Shown: in pieces, positions 34,688 through 43,998 of the stretch
Layout of the letters: every line of letters starts with the position of its first letter
Numbering within the stretch: position 1 is the stretch's first letter
Source: Bacteroides sp. 51
Lineage (GTDB): Bacteria > Bacteroidota > Bacteroidia > Bacteroidales > Bacteroidaceae
Reading direction: 5' to 3'
Assembly (NCBI RefSeq): GCF_010500965.1
Contig: NZ_QVMI01000001.1
Span: forward strand, 308,442 to 372,441
Length of the DNA: 64,000 nt
Program-made: the position numbers and the translations under genes
Notes under the pieces: generated by a model
The model's database searches: none
What the model saw: the letters and a program-made list of their open reading frames with translations, nothing else
What the model was told of the DNA's origin: nothing

Positions 34688-36574
34688 ATGATGAGAAAAT
34701 ATATATCCATATTCACTTTACTTCTGCTGTTCAATGCTTGTTCCGATGAACAGGGCAATGAAGTAGTGAAAGAAAAGGAAGCGTTATCCGTTAATGCGAA
34801 CATAGCGGTATCGGTGGTTACCGGAGGACAAACAAGGGCGGATGAGGCTTTTACGAAGAATTTCGACCTGTATATGAGGCAAACTGCACCAACAACGCCT
34901 GCCGACCTTAGACGTGATTATACCTTGCACGACACTACTTATGATAACGGTAACTATGCGGTCATTAAAAAAGACGATAGTAAACCTTGGTATTGGGATG
35001 ACCGCGGAGGTATAAACGCCAAGCTTAACCTGATAGGTATCTACCCCAAAGGAGCAACGGTTGGGGTTGCCTCATCTGTGTTAACTTTCTCTTGGGCGGT
35101 AGTAGCCGATCAGAGTCCAAGTACTGTTGATCATGATAACTTGGATTTACGCATTAGTAAGTTGAAAGAAGACTATACACTGAATATTCAAAAGACTGGT
35201 ACTTCGGAGCAAAAGAATCTGGAATTCAGCCACGTATTATCACAGCTCACTTTCATATTGGAGAAAGGTACTGGTTTTGAGGTTAACGAGGCTTTCGAAC
35301 CTACTATCGAAACCATTAAATTACAAACAGAAGCTGACATAACTATTGCTGCAAATGGTGTCGTATCCATTGCTTCTAAGGGTACTGCGACAGAAATGGT
35401 TCCTAAGTTGATAGGTAGTCCTGCTACCAATGCAAGTGAAAGAACATTTGTGGCTATAGCTATTCCCGGTCAAAAGTTTGTAAAAGGTGCAGAATTTGCT
35501 ACTATTTCTTTAACTATTAATGGGGAGAAGAATACGTACAAGATACCACTACCTTCTACCCTTGCAGATGATATAGAGTTTAAGCAAGGAACGAATCATC
35601 AGTTCACAATCAAGGTGAACAAAACACAGTCGCAATTCCTAACTGCTACAATCGCCGAATGGTCGAAAGGAGACGGAGCAGCACAGACAGTAAACATTGC
35701 TATTGATGATAATAGCATAAATGGCGAAAACTCAGCTTTTGTGGATAACGCAAGGTTGTATGTTATGATAAAAGAGGATGACTCAAAAGGAAATGCAACA
35801 GAAGTGACCGGAGGGGAAAATCTAAGAAGAACGACTACATATACCAGCGCAGCTGAACCGACAGATTCAAAATGGGAGAAGTTTAGTCCGACATTATATT
35901 GGGATGATATTCCTAAGACGGGTAACACCTATGCATATGGGCTTTTAGTCAATAAAGCAATTGCATCTGACGTTGAAACTATCACATACGATGATGCAGA
36001 GAATATATACATGGGTAAATCGCAAGCTTTAGAAAAGGCGTATGAATACCTTCTTTTTAAAAATATGCCACATCCATTCAGCCGCCTTGACATTACGATA
36101 CAAACGGAGAAAGATAAATCTTATACAGTTGATCTGACTAAGTTGAATAACATACGGTTCCATAATGTAATTCATAAGTTCAAAGAGATAGCCACAGGTA
36201 CACAGGTTATAACGTATAATACAAATGATCCCGAAACTTATTTGTCGGATGTAAAACTTTTGATTAACGATGGAAACATGAATGATCCGGTAGATCCTAC
36301 ATATAATTATTACAAAGTAGCATCCGTTTATATCAAGCCTGGTGTAACTGTTCCGGCAGGTAAAGAACTGCTTTGGCTATCATACAAAAACGGTCAGGTA
36401 GAAAATGAATACCCACTTGTTTGGGATGAAAATAAAGCTATTACATTCCAAGCCAACAATACATACGAAATAGTCATTACCCTTAAAAAGACCGAAATAG
36501 CTAATTTAGGTGTAACCATTAAGGATTGGTCTACAGGACAAAAAATTACTGGTAGCGGAACTATTAAAGATTAA
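34688..36574 (+). CDS. Two-module fimbrillin lipoprotein
   Basis: 628 residues. The lipobox is LFNAC (Cys18), and the processing-type Arg50 lies in GGQTRADEAF. Module one ends near residue 326 in TIAEWSKGDG. Module two runs from about 335 (NARLYVMIKEDDS, LYWDDIPKTG, HPFSRLDITI) to VTIKDWSTGQ at the end. It has the same two-module build as the gene before it, but the sequences differ clearly, so this is an old duplication or independent pairing. Gaps are 18 bp upstream and 15 bp downstream. ATG 34691 is an equally good start. Confidence 0.85.
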   Translation: MMRKYISIFTLLLLFNACSDEQGNEVVKEKEALSVNANIAVSVVTGGQTRADEAFTKNFDLYMRQTAPTTPADLRRDYTLHDTTYDNGNYAVIKKDDSKPWYWDDRGGINAKLNLIGIYPKGATVGVASSVLTFSWAVVADQSPSTVDHDNLDLRISKLKEDYTLNIQKTGTSEQKNLEFSHVLSQLTFILEKGTGFEVNEAFEPTIETIKLQTEADITIAANGVVSIASKGTATEMVPKLIGSPATNASERTFVAIAIPGQKFVKGAEFATISLTINGEKNTYKIPLPSTLADDIEFKQGTNHQFTIKVNKTQSQFLTATIAEWSKGDGAAQTVNIAIDDNSINGENSAFVDNARLYVMIKEDDSKGNATEVTGGENLRRTTTYTSAAEPTDSKWEKFSPTLYWDDIPKTGNTYAYGLLVNKAIASDVETITYDDAENIYMGKSQALEKAYEYLLFKNMPHPFSRLDITIQTEKDKSYTVDLTKLNNIRFHNVIHKFKEIATGTQVITYNTNDPETYLSDVKLLINDGNMNDPVDPTYNYYKVASVYIKPGVTVPAGKELLWLSYKNGQVENEYPLVWDENKAITFQANNTYEIVITLKKTEIANLGVTIKDWSTGQKITGSGTIKD

Positions 36575-36589
36575 GAACTCAAAATAGCA

Positions 36590-37654
36590 ATGAAGAGATA
36601 TATACCCTTATTACTCATTCACCTTGTGTGGCTTATAACAAGCTGCCAAGAGGAAGCCTTACGGACCAACACGCCGGAAGAGGTGCAACTGCAAGTGATG
36701 ATGACTGGCAAACAGACGGATTCGCGGGTGACTATGGATAAGAATGAGTTCGAGACTACTGACAAGTTCAGGTTCTTCTTTAACTCGAGTGAACCTACTA
36801 GTGATCCTGCTGGTACAAATACGATTCTGGGTGTAGGTGATGGAGTTATAAAGGTGGCCGACTATTCATATATTGGTAGTGATAAATGGACAACTACTAC
36901 CACCATATATTGGGACGACCAAGAGAAGAAAGTCGGCAGGCTGTTTTGTGGGGTAATGCCATTTCCTGATACTGGTAATAAATACAAAGTAACCGATCAC
37001 ACCTTTACAATAGCAACCGATCAATCTTCAGCTACCGGCGTAGATTACAAAGCTAGTGACCTGATGATCGCTCGTACCAAAACCGACAAGCGCCTCATTC
37101 CGTTAAAGTTCTGGCATGCTTTGTCGCGTGTGGTGGTGAATGTGACTGTTTCTATAGATGACACAAATCCGGACAACTGTTTTGCAGAAGATGCACTCGA
37201 CGGTATAGCTATTAATCTTTATAATATTTATACCATAGCTACAATAGACTACGCAACAGGACCTACTCCCGATACAGGAGTAGCACCAGAGTATAATCCC
37301 GCTATCGCAGTTGGAGCCAATACATCAACACAAACCAATGTAACGATGTACCAAACGGAAACATCTAAGAAGGATGATACAAAGAAAGAGTTAACAACCT
37401 CACATGTAGCTGTGATACCTCCGCAAGATATAGCTGCGGATACAAAGGTATTGGTGATAACCCTTAAGGAGGATGGCACAGAGAAGAACTATTATTTCAA
37501 GCACAATGCTATTACTACCTTTGTACAACATAAGGAAACGGAAATAAACGTAACGTTGTACAAAACTAAGGTGGAAGCAACTGGAACAATTGATATAAAG
37601 TCCTGGGGTGAAATTAAAGCGGAGGGGGGAGGTACCATTGTTCTTCCGGAATAA
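36590..37654 (+). CDS. Single-module fimbrillin lipoprotein
   Basis: 354 residues, the length of a classic Mfa-like fimbrillin. The lipobox is LITSC (Cys19), and Arg46 lies in QTDSRVTMDK. FRFFFNSSE, TIYWDDQEKK and PLKFWHALSRVVVNVTV fit the N-terminal half of the fold. HVAVIPPQ and the last strand TIDIKSWGEI fit the C-terminal half. It has 15-bp gaps on both sides. As the only unfused fimbrillin it may be a minor or initiating subunit. Confidence 0.85.
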   Translation: MKRYIPLLLIHLVWLITSCQEEALRTNTPEEVQLQVMMTGKQTDSRVTMDKNEFETTDKFRFFFNSSEPTSDPAGTNTILGVGDGVIKVADYSYIGSDKWTTTTTIYWDDQEKKVGRLFCGVMPFPDTGNKYKVTDHTFTIATDQSSATGVDYKASDLMIARTKTDKRLIPLKFWHALSRVVVNVTVSIDDTNPDNCFAEDALDGIAINLYNIYTIATIDYATGPTPDTGVAPEYNPAIAVGANTSTQTNVTMYQTETSKKDDTKKELTTSHVAVIPPQDIAADTKVLVITLKEDGTEKNYYFKHNAITTFVQHKETEINVTLYKTKVEATGTIDIKSWGEIKAEGGGTIVLPE

Positions 37655-37669
37655 CTAAAAAGTATAGCT

Positions 37670-39709
37670 ATGATTAGAATAAAGAATATATACCCACTGT
37701 TCATCTGCTTGCTATTGGCGGCCTGCAACACCGACGACAGCATAGAGCAACCAACAGAAAAAAGATTGGTTGAGATAACCGAGGCGGGTGTCAACAAAGA
37801 AGGCACGCGAACAGACTTTCCGGGGGCTGAGTTTACAGATGGAGATGAGTTTACGCTGTACGAAGGAATCCCTACCGGTACAAACGTAAAATCCGCCCCC
37901 TATACCTACAATAAAACAGCCAACGAATGGACGGGCACGCCCGGACTATATTGGGACGATTTGAGTGTTTGGGAAAGCAATGGAACTCTTACTACCAACG
38001 CCAAAGAACTTACAGCTATATTGACCAACGGAATAGATTGGAATCCTACGAATCCTTTTACTGTCATTACCGCACCAACTACCGAAGCTGAATTCCTAAA
38101 AAGCGACTTATTGGTGGCATACGATGCGCGGGTGCCGCTGCAACCTGTAAATCTGAGATTCTACCACGTCTTAGCTCGGTTGAGAATAGAAATAACAGAT
38201 AATACAGCGGAAAGTAAACAGCCTTATATTTTAGGTGAGGGAACAGTACTATCATTAAATGCATTAACAAGTAGTACTATCACATTTGGTCCCACTACTA
38301 AAACTACTACTACAGCAGCAGTAACGGGAAGTAATGCTAATGTTACTTTAATGCGAACAGATAATAACTCATCACGCACATTTGTCTACGAAGTCATCTT
38401 GCCACCGCAATCACTAAGGGAAGCTACATCCACACTAACCATCTCGGGTAATGCGAACGAGAAAGAATACACTTATGAATTAAAGAATGCCAAAATAGGC
38501 GGAAGTGATGCCTCATCTCCCCTCCTTCAACAAGGCTATACCACCACTATCAAGCTTAATATAGAGAAAACCGAAGTTAAGCTGGGGACAGTAGAAGTAA
38601 CCAAGTGGGTAGAAAGCAGTTCTCATGGTACAGCCACCCCCAACGACTACCCTGTTATTGAAATTGGTAACGGCGAAGGCCCCGGCACAAATCCCAATCC
38701 AGGTGAAAACGGCGATGACTACGCCGGGAAAACACTCCGGTTGACAAAGGACGTTACACTGGAAGAATTGAAAGAAGAGCTGGGTGTTATGCCTTTGGGA
38801 AGCAAGGAAACCCCATTCCGCGGAACATTCGATGGGCAGGGATTCAAAATCACTGACGTTAACTTAGTTTCAAACGACGATTTCCTTGGAATCTTCGGCT
38901 ATACCGATGGTGCTACCATCAAGAACCTGAATGTAGAAGGAGTAGGGGTGAAGAATGGATCTGAAAACAGCAGCACCGCCACCGGAGGACTGGTAGGTTA
39001 TGCCAACAATACACTAATCACCAACTGTCATGTAACTTACACCGATATAGTATCAGCCGCCTACGACAATGCCGGTGGATTGGTAGGCTATGCCGTTGGA
39101 GGTACGCGCATTGAAGGATGTTCGACCAATACAAAGGTATACGCCCAACATAGCTATGCCGGTGGATTGGTAGGTAGGACCTTGGCGGGAACATCTATCA
39201 AATACAGTTTCGCTCAGAAATTTGATGCAGACAATACAGATTACACCGTTGAGGCTGGTAACTACTATGCTGGTGGTTTGGTAGGAGCTTGCAATAATAC
39301 CAACATTGAGTACTGTTACAGTTGGTCGGGTGCCAAGGCAATCCGCTATGTGGGTGGCTTTGTGGGTCGATACGAAAGCACCGCCGAGATTACTGGCCTT
39401 TTGCAATATTGCTATGCTGCCGGTTCCAAAATAGCGGGAAACAATGCTGCCGGTATGGTGGGGTATATCGAAATACGTTCGGGCAAACCCGATAAATGTT
39501 ATTGGAACTCCGCACTTGGTGTCGGATTCATCGGTCTGTACAGCGGTGGCGACAACTCAAGTTTCACCCTTACTGCCACGCAAGCCGCAATGAACAACGT
39601 ATTGAATACATTGAATAGCAATGGAACAGAATGGGAGCTAACCCGAACTCTTTACAATAACTATGTATTCCCTACATTGCTAAAGAACAAAGGTGAGGCA
39701 GAACGTTAA
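37670..39709 (+). CDS. Fimbrillin-GLUG lipoprotein, putative tip adhesin 1
   Basis: 679 residues. The lipobox is LLAAC (Cys19), and Arg47 lies in KEGTRTDFPG. A fimbrillin module (FTLYEGIP, LYWDDLSVW, LRFYHVLARLRIEI) runs to about residue 320 (EVTKWVESS). A GLUG-type beta-helix repeat region then starts with PFRGTFDGQGFKITDVNL and continues with repeated GGLVGYA and GGLVGR units to about residue 620. GLUG repeats are found in secreted adhesins and proteases. Placement at a pilus tip is inferred from the cluster, not shown. Confidence 0.85.
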   Translation: MIRIKNIYPLFICLLLAACNTDDSIEQPTEKRLVEITEAGVNKEGTRTDFPGAEFTDGDEFTLYEGIPTGTNVKSAPYTYNKTANEWTGTPGLYWDDLSVWESNGTLTTNAKELTAILTNGIDWNPTNPFTVITAPTTEAEFLKSDLLVAYDARVPLQPVNLRFYHVLARLRIEITDNTAESKQPYILGEGTVLSLNALTSSTITFGPTTKTTTTAAVTGSNANVTLMRTDNNSSRTFVYEVILPPQSLREATSTLTISGNANEKEYTYELKNAKIGGSDASSPLLQQGYTTTIKLNIEKTEVKLGTVEVTKWVESSSHGTATPNDYPVIEIGNGEGPGTNPNPGENGDDYAGKTLRLTKDVTLEELKEELGVMPLGSKETPFRGTFDGQGFKITDVNLVSNDDFLGIFGYTDGATIKNLNVEGVGVKNGSENSSTATGGLVGYANNTLITNCHVTYTDIVSAAYDNAGGLVGYAVGGTRIEGCSTNTKVYAQHSYAGGLVGRTLAGTSIKYSFAQKFDADNTDYTVEAGNYYAGGLVGACNNTNIEYCYSWSGAKAIRYVGGFVGRYESTAEITGLLQYCYAAGSKIAGNNAAGMVGYIEIRSGKPDKCYWNSALGVGFIGLYSGGDNSSFTLTATQAAMNNVLNTLNSNGTEWELTRTLYNNYVFPTLLKNKGEAER

Positions 39710-39723
39710 ACAGGAGAATGACA

Positions 39724-41631
39724 ATGAGAAAGAATAAACTAATTTATCTTGTGTTTCTATTGCTGCCGGGGTTTATATCCTGTGCAGACGATGATAACGA
39801 CAATCATAACATTGACGCTGGCGATAGCCAGGTGCATCTGCAAGCTACTGTGGCGAAAAACAATATACTGACGCGCGCAACAGAACCTGCTGTAGTGGGA
39901 GACTACTACCTGCATTATACAGCAGTTGGTGGAACTTCGCTTAGCGTGAACAAATTCACTTGCAGTAGTAGTGACGGTGGTCTTACCACCGCTTGGAGTG
40001 CAACCCCCACACTATACTGGGATGATATTAAAAAAGCAACCCCAAAAGACGACACCGAGTTCTACCTGACAAACGTGGAGTCCATGATATTCCCCTCTAA
40101 ATCAGTGGATAAAGACATTCTGTTTGGTAAGGAAACGGGCTGGAATGAAACGTTGGACTTTACATTAAATCATCTAACTTCCAAGATAACCGTTATTGTG
40201 TACGACAATACTTTAAATAAGGACAATGCTGGAAAAGTAAACTTCAGCAATGCCAAAGTTGTATTCAATCCTGGACTGAACAGAACAACTATCGGGATAG
40301 ACTATGCTACAAGTAAGATAAATAGTTTACCTGCTGATAAAGATAAAGCAACTACGATAGAACGAACTGGTTTCACAGACAGAAACGATATAGAAATCGG
40401 AGTGGAAACTTACAACGGTGTAGAAAGCGACCCGCTGTACATCGTCCCTCAGACTTTTACCAAAGGTGATTCTCTGGAAGTTACCGCTGGCAAATACGTA
40501 TATCGCATTCCAGTACCTATACCGTCAGGAGAGTCATTCAGTTTAGGAGCAGGCGAACACCTGACCATACAGGTTGAACTAACCGAAGACGTTATTACTG
40601 CTACGGCAAAGCTAATCGGATGGGAAGATAAACCCGCTGGGAAAATAGAAATCAGCCGTGTGTTCAACATCGCTTCCTGGAATGAGTTACGCGATTTGGC
40701 GCAAGCCATCGCCACCGGATATACATTCAAAGGAATGGTTGTAAGGTTAATGGCAGACATAGAACTCAAAGGGCAGATAAGCCTCGGTACAGAAGAATAT
40801 CCATTTGAGGGTATCTTTGGGGGTAACGGATACAAGATAAAAGACTTAGGCATTTATCAAGGTGAAGGTATGCGGCGTAACAAGGGAGGGCTTTTTGCCT
40901 ACACCAGAGGGGCCACTATACAGAATCTTACGTTGGTAGCTCCCTACGTGGAATCGGATGGAGAAAATCCGGTAGGGGCACTGATTGATAATGCCACAAA
41001 CACCACTGTATTTAACTGTAGAACGGAAAGTAAAACCGAAGGTGGTTATTCCGGAGATGTGAATGGTGGTGCAGCCAATAAAGTTGGTGGATTGATAGGA
41101 ACGGCCACCGGAACATCTACCCTGATAAACTGCTACTCGTATGTAAGGGTGGAAGGCAAAGGTGAATATATAGGCGGGCTGATAGGTTATTCCGAAGCAA
41201 GTATCACCCACTGCTTTGCCAAAGGCGAAATAGATTGTGCCGCTGGTACTCTTGTAGGTGGACTGGCGGGCTATATGGCCGGTTCCATGCAGTATTGCTA
41301 TGCACAGGGAAAAGTTACAGGATATTCTAAAGTAGGTGGACTGGTAGGAGAATTGGATGGAGAGGTTAGTCAGTGTTACTCCTCGGGACGGGCAGCCGGA
41401 AGTGAAGCGGGTGGTTTGTTCGGTAGCTTAGGATTTGATGCGGACGCCAAAAACTGTTTCTGGTTTAATTATGATGGGAATACCCCTGGTTCCGGTTCAG
41501 CAGCCTTGCCTAATTGTAAATCATATACTAATGGTGTAGACTTGTTAAACCCAAGCTTGGACTATTTAGATAACATTACAGGTATTTGGAAGACACCAGT
41601 TGACACCTATCCCGAATTCGCAAATCTATAA
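39724..41631 (+). CDS. Fimbrillin-GLUG lipoprotein, putative tip adhesin 2
   Basis: 635 residues from ATG 39724, which has AGGAG seven bases upstream, a rare good ribosome site here; ATG 39718 in frame is the alternative. The lipobox is GFISC, followed by a strongly acidic stretch (DDDNDNHN). The processing-type Arg lies in NILTRATEP (Arg51). The fimbrillin module runs to about residue 315 (AKLIGWEDK). FNIASWNELRDLAQAI then leads into GLUG repeats (PFEGIFGGNGYKIKDLGI, GGLIGTA, GGLIGYS, GGLAGYM, GGLVGEL). It lies 14 bp after the preceding gene. Confidence 0.84.
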   Translation: MRKNKLIYLVFLLLPGFISCADDDNDNHNIDAGDSQVHLQATVAKNNILTRATEPAVVGDYYLHYTAVGGTSLSVNKFTCSSSDGGLTTAWSATPTLYWDDIKKATPKDDTEFYLTNVESMIFPSKSVDKDILFGKETGWNETLDFTLNHLTSKITVIVYDNTLNKDNAGKVNFSNAKVVFNPGLNRTTIGIDYATSKINSLPADKDKATTIERTGFTDRNDIEIGVETYNGVESDPLYIVPQTFTKGDSLEVTAGKYVYRIPVPIPSGESFSLGAGEHLTIQVELTEDVITATAKLIGWEDKPAGKIEISRVFNIASWNELRDLAQAIATGYTFKGMVVRLMADIELKGQISLGTEEYPFEGIFGGNGYKIKDLGIYQGEGMRRNKGGLFAYTRGATIQNLTLVAPYVESDGENPVGALIDNATNTTVFNCRTESKTEGGYSGDVNGGAANKVGGLIGTATGTSTLINCYSYVRVEGKGEYIGGLIGYSEASITHCFAKGEIDCAAGTLVGGLAGYMAGSMQYCYAQGKVTGYSKVGGLVGELDGEVSQCYSSGRAAGSEAGGLFGSLGFDADAKNCFWFNYDGNTPGSGSAALPNCKSYTNGVDLLNPSLDYLDNITGIWKTPVDTYPEFANL

Positions 41632-41643
41632 CAAGCGGAAAGA

Positions 41644-43995
41644 ATGAGAACAACTACAAATATATATATCACCGCTTTGGTTGCCCTACTGGCATTCAGT
41701 GCGTGCGAAGATGAAAAGACACTTCCTTCGGATGATGCAAACTGCGCCTATATTTATGCTAAAATTACAGGGCAAAAAGAAGCTATAAGTCGGGGGGCTG
41801 CTATAGATAGCGAAAATGGTACATACGCTGCTTTTGGTGCAGGAGATGAGATTGGGCTATATGCTTTGGGACCATTGTATAATAAGTCAGATCAAAGTGA
41901 GATTGATAACACTCCCGTTAAAAACACCAGCTTTAAACTGGAAGCTAATGGAAGGTGGCAGGTTAACGCTAAATTGATTTGGAACTCAACTCCTTTTGGA
42001 GAGGTTAAGTCCGCCGATATTTACGGATATTACCCTTATAAGCAACACACAGACCAGACTAATGTATATAAGAATGGTGGATATAACATCTTCAAAGAAG
42101 CCAATAAACTGGAAGATGTTTTAATGGCCGAGCGTACTACCGTTCAGTATGACAACCCCGCCGTCTTCTTAACCTTCAAGCATCGGTTTGCACTGCTAAA
42201 AATAAAATTAGGTACAGGCATGGAAGGTTCCCCAGCTACTGCGGGAGCTGTATCGGCTATAATGAGTCTAGGCATTGAAGATAATGCCAAAATAGACAAT
42301 CAGGAGTTGGGACAGATGCGCTTAACGCAACAAGAACCTGATGGCGTCAAAGAATTTAAGCCTATTAATGTAAAGAGTGGCTTCTACTATATCATCGTAC
42401 CTGTAGAAGGACAAGCTACCACTGAAAATTCAGTCAAAGCTGATGATCCTCTTGATCGTTTTGTTACCGATTCATTAAAAGTAACTCACATCAAAGTTGA
42501 TGGTCAGGAATTTCCTCTCGACAATGTATTCGCCCCTCGCATGAACTTCATCTACAGCCTCACTGTACACAAAGGCAAGGAGGGAAGCGTATCTGTTGCC
42601 ATGGGTGGCATTGAAGAATGGGGCTCCGACCGCTACCTGAGCAATGTGCGCGAAGAAGGAGGTATCTACTGGGCTTCGGATTTGGTGGGCTTGCAGGCTG
42701 CATTAAAAAAGATAGGCGGAGCACCCACTAAGGAGGATGAAGCTGCACTTGCCGCCTACGGCAGTTGGGATGATAAACTGGGATGTTTCGTTTTCCCCGT
42801 CATGCGCAATATCGATGTGGTGAACGAATATGGTAATGGCCCCCACAACAGCTGTTGCATTGAGAATTTCTACGGCGTTCTGGATGGAAGAGGTTTTACC
42901 ATTAATGGACTGGACATAACAAGTGGCGGACTTATCGGAACACTGAAAGAAGGAGCGGTAGTGAAGGACCTGGAACTTAAAAACACTACTGTAAACAATG
43001 GCTCCTCTAACGCCGGTACAGGTGCTTTAGTAGGGCATGCAGAAGATGGGACCACCATACACAACTGCTCCGTAACCGGTACCTCGGCTGTAAAAGGTGG
43101 AGATAACACCGGAGGATTGATAGGAAGCGGAAACCCGACCATGGATCGCTGCTCTTCTAACGCGGATGTTACCGGAGGCAGCAATACCGGCGGACTAATT
43201 GGTTCGCTGACAGCAGGTGGAAAGATCGACCAATCGTACACCACAGGCACAGTAACTGCCACAAACGGCAATGAGGTAGGCGGATTGGCAGGAAGCGCCG
43301 CAGGCCCCATAACCAACAGCCATGCCGGTTGCGATGTAACAGGAAAGAACAACGTAGGTGGACTCGTAGGCAGCACCACGTCTACTATAGACGGTTGCAC
43401 GGCAACAGGATACATCGAGGGTAAAGATATCGTGGGTGGACTGGCAGGCACTACCACAAGCACCGTGAACAAAAGCGGAGCAAACGGCACCGTAACAGGA
43501 ACGGGCATTGTAGGCGGGCTGATAGGAAAGCACGATGTAAGCGGAGATGAGGTAGTTGCAATTACCGGATCGTACACACGCTCTACTATAGGTGGAGGAA
43601 GCCCTACTGGTGGGTTGATTGGGACAACTACCATGCCTTATGAACCAGCCGTTTATGAGATACCGGAACCCACGGAAGAAAATCCTGATCCGACCCCTGT
43701 TCTTAAAACCCCCGCCAAAGGCACCGAACTAAAAAACTGCTACACTACCAACGGGAAAGCTCTTATATCGGGGTCCGGTGAAGGCATCAGCTATAGTTAC
43801 CAGATAGGTACTACAAACGACGTTGGCGACAACGCAGCCTACACCATCTCATTAAACCCGTCGCCGCCGACTGACGAAGAATTGGATGTTATAATCGCTG
43901 CACTAAATGCCGGTTCCGCCACCAACCCTTGGGTAAAGGGCTTGGTCATAATAGATAGTAAATCGTACACACTGCCTGTTTTAAATTACAAGTAA
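41644..43995 (+). CDS. Fimbrillin-GLUG lipoprotein, putative tip adhesin 3 (longest GLUG array)
   Basis: 783 residues. The lipobox is AFSAC (Cys21), and Arg50 lies in EAISRGAAID. The fimbrillin module (IGLYALGPLY, DIYGYYPYK, PRMNFIYSLTV) ends near residue 325 in GIEEWGSDR. A segment YWASDLVGLQAALKKIGG leads to the longest GLUG array of the set, about nine GG(L/A)xG units at roughly 25-30 residue spacing (GGLIGSG, GGLIGSL, GGLAGSA, GGLVGST, GGLAGTT, GGLIGKH). A Pro/Glu linker (EIPEPTEENPDPTPV) interrupts the C-terminal part. The next gene starts 3 bp after its stop. Confidence 0.85.
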   Translation: MRTTTNIYITALVALLAFSACEDEKTLPSDDANCAYIYAKITGQKEAISRGAAIDSENGTYAAFGAGDEIGLYALGPLYNKSDQSEIDNTPVKNTSFKLEANGRWQVNAKLIWNSTPFGEVKSADIYGYYPYKQHTDQTNVYKNGGYNIFKEANKLEDVLMAERTTVQYDNPAVFLTFKHRFALLKIKLGTGMEGSPATAGAVSAIMSLGIEDNAKIDNQELGQMRLTQQEPDGVKEFKPINVKSGFYYIIVPVEGQATTENSVKADDPLDRFVTDSLKVTHIKVDGQEFPLDNVFAPRMNFIYSLTVHKGKEGSVSVAMGGIEEWGSDRYLSNVREEGGIYWASDLVGLQAALKKIGGAPTKEDEAALAAYGSWDDKLGCFVFPVMRNIDVVNEYGNGPHNSCCIENFYGVLDGRGFTINGLDITSGGLIGTLKEGAVVKDLELKNTTVNNGSSNAGTGALVGHAEDGTTIHNCSVTGTSAVKGGDNTGGLIGSGNPTMDRCSSNADVTGGSNTGGLIGSLTAGGKIDQSYTTGTVTATNGNEVGGLAGSAAGPITNSHAGCDVTGKNNVGGLVGSTTSTIDGCTATGYIEGKDIVGGLAGTTTSTVNKSGANGTVTGTGIVGGLIGKHDVSGDEVVAITGSYTRSTIGGGSPTGGLIGTTTMPYEPAVYEIPEPTEENPDPTPVLKTPAKGTELKNCYTTNGKALISGSGEGISYSYQIGTTNDVGDNAAYTISLNPSPPTDEELDVIIAALNAGSATNPWVKGLVIIDSKSYTLPVLNYK

Positions 43996-43998
43996 ACA

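Noticed and set aside
42870-43634. 254-residue Pro/Val-rich frame opposite a GLUG protein
   Set aside because: Its repeats are the reverse reading of the Gly-rich GLUG codons.
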